Source: Planctomycetota bacterium
Lineage (GTDB): Bacteria; Planctomycetota; Brocadiia; JAJRTI01
DNA: 10,009 nucleotides
Direction of reading: 5' to 3'
Assembly (NCBI GenBank): GCA_024278415.1
Contig: JAJRTI010000800.1
Coordinates: forward strand, 1-10,009
Of the stretch, positions 5,040-10,009 are shown one piece after another (position 1 is the stretch's first letter; each line of letters begins with the position of its first letter). The notes below the pieces were generated by a model that had not been told where the DNA came from, ran no database searches, and saw nothing but the letters and a program-made list of their open reading frames with translations. The translations under genes were made by a program, and so were the position numbers.

Positions 5040-6101
5040 ATGTCCATGACCCCACGCGAACGCGTCCTCGCCGTGCTGAACCGCCAGAAGCCTGACCGCG
5101 TGCCCAAGACCTGGAGCTTCACGCCATCGCTCATGGAGGTCTTCAAGGAAAAAACAGGTTCGAACAACCCGGCGGAGTACTTCGGCTTCGAGCCGCGCGG
5201 CGCCGGCTTCAAGGCGACCACCCGCGAGATGGACTGGAGCAAGTACTACGACGACCTCCCCCCCGCCTCGTCCATCGACGAGTGGGGCACCGCGCGCGTC
5301 AAAGGCGATTTCTACCATTTCACCCAACGCATGTTCCCCATGACCAAGATCGCGACCGTGCAAGAGGTGCACGATTACCCATGGCCGGACATGAAGGCAG
5401 ACTATCGGCACGCGCACTTGGAGGAGTCGGTGAAGAATCTCATCGACAACGATTGGCCGGTCGCGGGCGGGGTGGGCCACATCTGGGAGACCGCGTGGCA
5501 GGTGCGCGGCATGGACCGGCTCATGATGGACTTCACGGACAACCCCGACCTCGCGGCCGCGATCCTCGACCACATCACCGACCTCAAGTGCTTCGTCGCC
5601 AAACGCTGTGCGGAGGCCGGCTGCGACATGCTGCACCTCGGCGACGACGTGGGCATGCAGGACCGGCTCATGATGAGCCCGGCCATGTGGCGCCACTGGC
5701 TCAAGCCGCGGCTGGCCAAGGTCATCGCGTCGGCTCGCGCGGTCAAGCCCGGCATCCACGCGTGGTACCACAGCGACGGGTACATCGAGCAGATCATCCC
5801 CGACCTGATCGAAGTCGGCGTCACCGTGCTCAACCCGGTCCAGCCCGAGTGCATGGACCCGGCGAAACTGAAGCAACAGTACGGCGACCAGCTCGCATTC
5901 TGGGGCGCCATCGGCACGCAGACGACCATGCCCTTTGGCACGCCCGACGACGTGCGCGCCTGCGTGAAGGAGCGCATCGAGACCGTGGGCTACGACGGCG
6001 GCCTCCTCATCGCGCCCACGCACGTGCTCGAACCGGAAGTGCCATGGGAAAACGTCATGGCGCTGCACGAGGCGATCCAGGAGTACGGCAACTACGAGTA
6101 G
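5040..6101 (+). CDS. Uroporphyrinogen decarboxylase (URO-D) superfamily protein, methyltransferase-like
   Basis: This 353-residue TIM-barrel protein opens with the family signature MTPRERVLAVLNRQKPDRVP (3-22). It then shows the usual blocks: GVGHIWE (144-150), DMLHLGDDVG (196-205), a CHO-side barrel strand IHAWYHSDG (239-247), LNPVQPEC (264-271), FWGAIGTQ (287-294) and LIAPTHVLEPEVPWENV (323-339). True HemE proteins have a different, Arg-rich N-terminal active site, so a haem role is unlikely. Close relatives include MtaA/MtbA corrinoid:CoM methyltransferases and large uncharacterised paralogue groups in PVC and Hydrogenedentota-like bacteria. His244 and Cys271 are placed like zinc ligands of MtaA-type enzymes, but the HxC pair is replaced by HSD. 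No corrinoid-binding protein is nearby. A methyl or one-carbon transfer on an unknown substrate is an inference. Confidence 0.85.
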   Translation: MSMTPRERVLAVLNRQKPDRVPKTWSFTPSLMEVFKEKTGSNNPAEYFGFEPRGAGFKATTREMDWSKYYDDLPPASSIDEWGTARVKGDFYHFTQRMFPMTKIATVQEVHDYPWPDMKADYRHAHLEESVKNLIDNDWPVAGGVGHIWETAWQVRGMDRLMMDFTDNPDLAAAILDHITDLKCFVAKRCAEAGCDMLHLGDDVGMQDRLMMSPAMWRHWLKPRLAKVIASARAVKPGIHAWYHSDGYIEQIIPDLIEVGVTVLNPVQPECMDPAKLKQQYGDQLAFWGAIGTQTTMPFGTPDDVRACVKERIETVGYDGGLLIAPTHVLEPEVPWENVMALHEAIQEYGNYE

Positions 6102-6146
6102 CCGCGAGCGTGGTGTTCGGCTATGCCGACGCGAGAACCGAGGCAC

Positions 6147-6173
6147 GATGCCACCGCCTCGCGCGGTGGTATC
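6147..6173. terminator. 11-bp stem-loop downstream of the URO-D-like gene
   Basis: GATGCCACCGC (6147-6157) pairs with GCGGTGGTATC (6163-6173), one G-U pair, loop CTCGC. It lies 46 nt after the stop codon. It could terminate or stabilise the URO-D-like transcript, but lacks a U-tract, so the terminator label is tentative. Confidence 0.4.
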
Positions 6174-6279
6174 TCACGATTGCAGTCTACCAGACCGCCG
6201 GCCCGCCGCCTGATGCCACTGCCTTGTGCCGTGGTCCCTCTTGACTGGGCCCGAACGTCAACGTCCGGGACCCACAGGC

Positions 6280-6379
6280 GCGGACCTCCTGGTCCGCTGG
6301 AACCACGGCAATTCAAGCGGACGAGACGTCCGCACTGAACGGTGCTAGACGTGGACGTCCAGCACCAGGGCGATTCAAG
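6280..6379. repeat. Palindrome array with direct repeat CCAnGGCnATTCAAG
   Basis: Three hairpins in 87 bp: 6280-6297 (7-bp stem), 6317-6333 (7-bp stem, 3-nt loop; both begin GCGGAC), and 6341-6366 (GGTGCT-a-GACGT / ACGTC-c-AGCACC, one A-C mismatch, 2-nt centre). The 15-mer CCAnGGCnATTCAAG occurs at 6303-6317 and 6365-6379 with 13 identities, exactly 62 bp apart. Each copy follows a palindrome. The structure suggests two degenerate units of a GC-rich palindromic repeat, inserted 35 bp before the SDR 2 start. Confidence 0.65.
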
Positions 6380-6413
6380 ACACAACTCGCTATCCCCCTT
6401 CCCGGAGCCACTC

Positions 6414-7202
6414 ATGGGCATCATCGACAAGTTCAGACTCGACGGCCGCATCGCGCTGGTCACGGCCGGCGCGGGGCCGTTGTTCGGCAGCAGCATCACC
6501 CACGCCCTGGCCGAGGCCGGCGCCACGGTCATCACCGCGTCGCGCTCCCTCGAACGCAACGTCGAGTTCGCAGAACAACTCCGGCAACAAGGCCACGACG
6601 CGCACGGCATGCAGTTCGACATCAGCGACCCGGACTCGATCCAGAAGCTTCACGACCAGATCATCAGCCAACTCGGCCGGCTCGACGTGCTCGTGAACAG
6701 CGCGCTCGTGCGGAACGCGACCGCGGGCGGCTTCGAGGAGCAGACGCCTGAGGCGTGGCTCAAGTCCGCGCAAGGCGACATGGCTGGGCTCTACGCGATC
6801 TGCAAGGCCTTCATCCCGGACATGGCCGCGCAAGGCCGCGGCTCGATCATCAACATATCGAGCATCTACGGCGTGGTGGCCAACGACCCCACGATCTACG
6901 AGGGCACGGACATGAAGCAGCCGCCGAGCTACAACTTCGTCAAGGCCGGCATGATCAACTTCACGCGCTACCTCGCCGCCTACTACGGCAAGCCAGGCGT
7001 GCGCGCAAACTGCATCAGCCCCGGCGGCTACTTCAACGACCAACCCAAGCCGTTCGTCGACGCGTACTGCAAGCGCGTGCCCATCGGCCGCATGCTCGGC
7101 AACGACGACATCCAGGGCGCGGTCGTGTTCCTCGCGTCTGACGCGTCCGCATACGTGACCGGCGCCAACCTCATGGTGGATGGCGGCTGGACCGCGATCT
7201 AG
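6414..7202 (+). CDS. Short-chain dehydrogenase-like protein with atypical motifs (SDR 2)
   Basis: This 262-residue protein has the SDR fold and the catalytic pair YNFVK (Tyr173, Lys177) with Ser149/150 in INISSIYG, so it is probably an active NAD(P)-dependent oxidoreductase. Two signatures deviate. The Gly-rich turn is TAGAGPLFG (17-25) rather than TGxxxGxG, and the NNAG motif is NSAL (95-98). A long insertion between Ser and Tyr (NDPTIYEGTDMKQPPSY) and the ISPGGYFNDQPKPF segment resemble the PtmA-like / SDR_c8 group, linked in some bacteria to nonulosonic-acid or other sugar modification. It closes with the usual ASDASAYVTGANLMVDGGW. The start at 6414 has GGAG six nt upstream; an in-frame ATG at 6342 would begin inside a hairpin. 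The next gene starts 19 nt after the stop, so a two-gene operon is likely. Substrate unknown. Confidence 0.85.
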   Translation: MGIIDKFRLDGRIALVTAGAGPLFGSSITHALAEAGATVITASRSLERNVEFAEQLRQQGHDAHGMQFDISDPDSIQKLHDQIISQLGRLDVLVNSALVRNATAGGFEEQTPEAWLKSAQGDMAGLYAICKAFIPDMAAQGRGSIINISSIYGVVANDPTIYEGTDMKQPPSYNFVKAGMINFTRYLAAYYGKPGVRANCISPGGYFNDQPKPFVDAYCKRVPIGRMLGNDDIQGAVVFLASDASAYVTGANLMVDGGWTAI

Positions 7203-7221
7203 GCATCCGAGATTCCTCCCC

Positions 7222-8214
7222 ATGGCCCGTTACGTCATCGGCGTTGATGCAGGCGGCACCACCACGCGCGCAGTCGCGGTGGACGAAACCGGGAGCGTCA
7301 TCGCGGAGGCCACGGCCGGGCCGGGCAACCCCCTCACTGTGGGCTTCCACGCCGCGGCGGACGCCGTCGCGGAGTGCGCGGAAGGCGTCAGGCAAGACGC
7401 CGCGCCTGCGCTCACATGCATCGGCATGGCTGGCATCGCGCGCGAGTGGGAGCGCGATAGCATCGTTGAGGCCCTGATCGCTCGCGGCTTGCCGAGCCGC
7501 GGCTGGGAGCACGATGTTGCGCGGCTCCTCGCGGGCCAGCCCTTGCCGGGCATCGCCGAGGTGCTGCTCGACCATGATGCGATGATCGCGCTCGCCGCGT
7601 GCACCGGCTGCCGGCCGGGCGTGGTGCTCATCGCTGGCACGGGATCGATCGCGTTCGGCGTAGACGACCGCGGGGAACGCCTGCGCGCGGGCGGATGGGG
7701 CCACACGTTCGACGACCTGGGCAGCGCGCACTGGATCGGCCGAGAGATGCTCGCGGCCGTGTTCCAGGCCCACGACGGACGAGCCGCGCCAACCACCCTG
7801 GCCGATCGCGCCTGCCAGGCGCTCGATACACCGGATGTGCCAACCCTCACGACGCGCGTGCACACGAGCGACAACCCAAAGTCCACGGTCGCATCGCTCG
7901 CGCCCCTGTGCGGGCAAGCCGCGGCCGAGGGCGACGCGGCCGCGGCGCGCATCATCGACGCGGCTGCGGCCGAGCTTGTGCGCATGGTCCAAGCCGTGCT
8001 GGCGGGGGGGAGCTTCGCCGCTGTACGCGTCCCAGTGGGGCTGCAAGGCGGCGCCTTCGCGAACGTGGAGGGTTTGCGAGACGCAGTGGCCGCCAGGTTC
8101 CGGGGACACGAAGTCGGACGCTGCGCGTCCTTGGTTCATGTCCCCGACGCGCCTGCCCCGGTCATGGGTGCGGCCATGCTCGCGGCGAAGGCGCTGGGCG
8201 GTCTGGAGACATGA
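7222..8214 (+). CDS. BadF/BadG-type ATPase, N-acetylglucosamine-kinase-like sugar kinase
   Basis: This 330-residue member of the ASKHA (actin/hexokinase) superfamily would phosphorylate a sugar or amino sugar with ATP in the cytoplasm. It shows phosphate-1 motif GVDAGGTTTR (7-16), the acidic DHDA (117-120) where the catalytic Asp of the family lies, phosphate-2 motif LIAGTGSIAFG (136-146), GGWGHTFDDLGS (157-168) and the adenosine-side GLQGGAF (273-279). A GAAMLA helix closes the protein. In N-acetylglucosamine kinases the fourth block usually reads GDEGS; here it is DDLGS, a small departure. There are no Fe-S cysteines like those of BadF/BadG reductase activators. Length is normal for the kinases. 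The chosen ATG is 19 nt after SDR 2 and has no clear Shine-Dalgarno; an earlier ATG at 7180 overlaps SDR 2. Coupling to SDR 2 suggests a shared sugar substrate. Confidence 0.85.
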   Translation: MARYVIGVDAGGTTTRAVAVDETGSVIAEATAGPGNPLTVGFHAAADAVAECAEGVRQDAAPALTCIGMAGIAREWERDSIVEALIARGLPSRGWEHDVARLLAGQPLPGIAEVLLDHDAMIALAACTGCRPGVVLIAGTGSIAFGVDDRGERLRAGGWGHTFDDLGSAHWIGREMLAAVFQAHDGRAAPTTLADRACQALDTPDVPTLTTRVHTSDNPKSTVASLAPLCGQAAAEGDAAAARIIDAAAAELVRMVQAVLAGGSFAAVRVPVGLQGGAFANVEGLRDAVAARFRGHEVGRCASLVHVPDAPAPVMGAAMLAAKALGGLET

Positions 8215-8290
8215 TGCGATGCGCGTCGCCGCACGCGCCAGCATGCGGGCCACCCGACCAGTGGCTCACAGACGCCCGCCTTTCCAAAAT

Positions 8291-8329
8291 CGGAACGGTA
8301 AGGCGTTCCGCTCCCGGGTGAAGCCCGCC
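8291..8329. repeat. Dispersed palindromic repeat, copy 2
   Basis: CGGAACG-GTAAGG-CGTTCCG (8291-8310), then CTCCCGGGTG and AAGCCCGCC. It matches copy 1 at 1083-1128 apart from two changes in the loop side and a missing TGCGGGC. The stem arms are preserved at 7 bp. It lies in the 120-bp gap between the convergent kinase and VWA genes and may also serve as a terminator for one of them. Confidence 0.7.
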
Positions 8330-8334
8330 ATGTT

Positions 8335-10009
8335 TCATGTCCCCAGCGCGGTCGCGGCCGGAGACCGCTTCGATCCGTAGTAGCGGTTGGCCATGAACGC
8401 CTCGGCCACCATGAGCACGATCAGCGCCAGCAGCACGAGGGGAAACACCTCGCGGCCCACGCGCGTCTGCTGCACCGCGAGCTTCAACCCCTTGGCGTCG
8501 CGCGCGATCTGCGGCTTCGCGCTGGGGAACAGCTCCCGGGCCTCCTTGCCGGTCAGCCGGCGCAAGTCCGACTCCGCGGGGTCGAGGTTGGCCGCGAAGG
8601 CCAGCACCGTCTTGCGGCCCGCGTTGTCCAGAACCCATCGGTAGTGGCCGCGCGCAAGCGTATCTCCGAACTGTGCGCTCAGCGTCTTGCTATCAATCGG
8701 CACCTTGCGCAGGCGCTTGTTTCCCGGCATTTGAATCCGGAGGCGCGCTTGGAGCTGATCGGGCCGCACTCGGATCACCGCGGGTTGCCCCACAATCACA
8801 TCCCGCGTCCCCACGCGGATGCGGAGCACGTATTGCACGAGTTCGTGCACGAGCGGCGCGAAGCACGGGCGCTTGGGCAGGTCGCCCCACTCCGCGTCCG
8901 CCGGCACACCCACCCACACGACCGTGCCGGCCTGGTAGGGCTTGGCCATGATGCCCGGGCCGCCGTCGATCAGGATCGGCACGCTCGTAGTCCCATGCCG
9001 CGGCATGACCGTGGCCGCAAAGTAGCGCGTGAACGCCGCGGCCGTGAGGTCGCCGTTGCGGCCGTCCTGAAACGCGGCCGCGAGGGGATGCGCGAGGTCC
9101 GCGAGCGCGAAGTGCGCCGGCTGGTCTGGGGTGATGGCGGCCCCCAGCCGGCCCGGCATGAGCGCGGCCGGGGTGCCGGTGTTGTACGCCTGGGCGGAGA
9201 CGCGGTCGCCGGCAAACACGATGAGGCCCTTGCCCGCGGCCACGCGCTGGCCGATCGCGCGCCACCCCGCGGGGGGCAGCCCGGCCACGTTGCACAGGAT
9301 GGCCACGTCCCAATCGCCTGGCGCCTTCGCCAGATCGCCGATCGTGCAAGTGACGACGTCGACCTTCGGCCCGCGGCGCATGGCCCGCGGCTGTAGCGCG
9401 CGCGTGATGTAGAACAGCTCGTCGTCCGCCCCCTCCCCCGGCTCTCCGTTCACGCACAGCACCTTGGGCGCCGCGTCCGCGTTGAGCGTGAAGTAGCGCT
9501 CGTTGTCGATGTCCATCGGGTCGCTGCCCATGATCGCCACCGTTCCGAAATGCGCGCCCGGCGCGTCCATGCGGAACTCGAACTCGCAATTGGCGGGGCC
9601 GTTCTTGGGGAACGCGACGTTCTGCTGCGCGACCTTGCGGCCGTCGAGGAGCAACTGCACGACACGCTCGCCCCCGCGGCCGTTGGCCAGCCCCTCGACA
9701 TCCACGCGCACGGCCGCGCCCACCGGCGCCTCGCGCCGAGACAGGGACACATCCGTGATCGCGAGGTTATCCGCGTCGGGCTGGCCCACGTCGACAATGC
9801 ACACGCCAATATCGCCCTTGAACTGCTCGCCCACCTGCCGCGCTCCGGCGAACGCCTGCGCGGTGAGATCGGTGAAGACGTAGATCTCGCGGCTCGCGCC
9901 GGCCTCCTCCTGGAGCAGCGCCCGCGCGCGCGCCATAGCCGGCCATACCGAGACCTTCAGTTGGGTCGCTTCGATCGCCTTGATCTGCTCCCGCGCGGCG
10001 CGGAGGTCG
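8335..10009 (-). CDS. BatA/VWA-type membrane protein, N-terminus cut by window edge
   Basis: The visible 557 residues are the C-terminal part of a large protein; the frame stays open to the window edge, so the in-frame ATG at 9936 is internal. The first part ends a von Willebrand A-type domain: a helix IKAIEATQLKVSVWPAMA, then SREIYVFTDL (39-48). Next is a beta-sandwich (about 75-170) with CARDB-like strands. A Rossmann/glutamine-amidotransferase-like segment follows: KVLCVNGEP, then DVAILCNVAGLPPAGW and GKGLIVFAGDRV. Another beta-rich region leads to a single C-terminal TM (about 522-541, FPLVLLALIVLMVAEAFMAN) and a short basic tail. This order is that of the planctomycete proteins that begin with a BatA (aerotolerance regulator) double-TM domain and usually sit beside a MoxR ATPase and DUF58 gene. 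Those neighbours would lie to the right. Role: envelope-associated scaffold or chaperone-like function, inferred. Confidence 0.8.
   Translation of the reverse strand, partial: DLRAAREQIKAIEATQLKVSVWPAMARARALLQEEAGASREIYVFTDLTAQAFAGARQVGEQFKGDIGVCIVDVGQPDADNLAITDVSLSRREAPVGAAVRVDVEGLANGRGGERVVQLLLDGRKVAQQNVAFPKNGPANCEFEFRMDAPGAHFGTVAIMGSDPMDIDNERYFTLNADAAPKVLCVNGEPGEGADDELFYITRALQPRAMRRGPKVDVVTCTIGDLAKAPGDWDVAILCNVAGLPPAGWRAIGQRVAAGKGLIVFAGDRVSAQAYNTGTPAALMPGRLGAAITPDQPAHFALADLAHPLAAAFQDGRNGDLTAAAFTRYFAATVMPRHGTTSVPILIDGGPGIMAKPYQAGTVVWVGVPADAEWGDLPKRPCFAPLVHELVQYVLRIRVGTRDVIVGQPAVIRVRPDQLQARLRIQMPGNKRLRKVPIDSKTLSAQFGDTLARGHYRWVLDNAGRKTVLAFAANLDPAESDLRRLTGKEARELFPSAKPQIARDAKGLKLAVQQTRVGREVFPLVLLALIVLMVAEAFMANRYYGSKRSPAATALGT

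Larger units (their letters stand above)
6102..6413 (+). other. 312-bp gene-less gap: stem-loop cluster upstream of SDR 2
   Basis: No protein or tRNA is visible. The gap contains five stem-loops: TCGGC-TAT-GCCGA (6117-6129), an 11-bp stem with one G-U (6147-6173), GCGGACC-TCCT-GGTCCGC (6280-6297), GCGGACG-AGA-CGTCCGC (6317-6333) and a 12-position stem with one mismatch (6341-6366). It also holds two direct copies of CCAnGGCnATTCAAG (6303-6317 and 6365-6379). The first hairpins may end the URO-D transcript; none has a T-run. No convincing promoter is seen, so SDR 2 may be read from upstream. Confidence 0.65.

Noticed and set aside
5040..6101. True haem-pathway HemE
   Set aside because: The N-terminal active-site region of HemE is not matched, no other haem genes are nearby, and the blocks fit the methyltransferase-like paralogues better.
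4740..6146. 468-residue open frame on the minus strand
   Set aside because: It is antisense to the URO-D-like gene and the end of the peptidase; composition is that of a GC-driven shadow frame.
6280..6379. Integron attC sites or a phage attachment site
   Set aside because: The hairpins lack the R'/R'' core sites and spacing of attC, no integrase is present, and no tRNA end is seen.
7171..8253. 360-residue open frame on the minus strand
   Set aside because: Antisense to the kinase, whose sense frame has clear phosphate and adenosine motifs.

Overview
The window is a GC-rich stretch of bacterial chromosome with seven protein genes, two of them cut by the window edges, and unusually structured gaps between genes. 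No rRNA, tRNA, CRISPR array, phage gene or intact transposase is visible. The gene types suggest a Planctomycetota or related PVC / deep-branching environmental lineage such as Hydrogenedentota. They include an N-terminal CxxC zinc ribbon fused to a membrane PH-like domain, a URO-D-superfamily protein, a BatA-type VWA protein, an M14 peptidase with a DxDxDG loop, and several SDRs. This placement is inferred from family distribution, not from a phylogenetic marker.

Layout, left to right. A GT39-like multi-membrane protein (minus, runs off the left edge) has a good TATAAT promoter. A 632-bp gap full of palindromes follows. Next is a zinc-ribbon/bPH2 membrane protein (plus) with a plausible sigma70 promoter. 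It converges on an NAD(P)-dependent SDR (minus) across a short gap holding a heptanucleotide tandem repeat and a palindrome. The SDR is divergent from an M14 zinc carboxypeptidase (plus); their shared 237-bp gap holds two perfect stem-loops. Then come three plus-strand metabolic genes: a URO-D-family protein, a second SDR with atypical cofactor motifs, and a BadF/BadG-type sugar kinase. The second SDR and the kinase are 19 bp apart and probably co-transcribed. A BatA/VWA-type membrane protein (minus) converges on the kinase and runs off the right edge.

How they may work together: the SDR, URO-D-like protein, SDR2 and kinase look like peripheral carbon metabolism, such as oxidation or reduction of an unusual sugar followed by phosphorylation. 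The substrate cannot be read from the sequence. The peptidase, the GT39-like protein and the BatA-like protein belong to cell-surface or protein-turnover functions and are probably unrelated transcription units.

The most unusual content is between the genes. Most gaps carry short GC-rich hairpins with related design but different stems. One hairpin type occurs twice, 7.2 kb apart (1083-1128 and 8291-8329). Five successive stem-loops plus a direct repeat lie in the 312-bp leader of SDR2. I found no clear new multi-gene system; the repeat/hairpin family and the atypical SDR-kinase pair deserve the second look.
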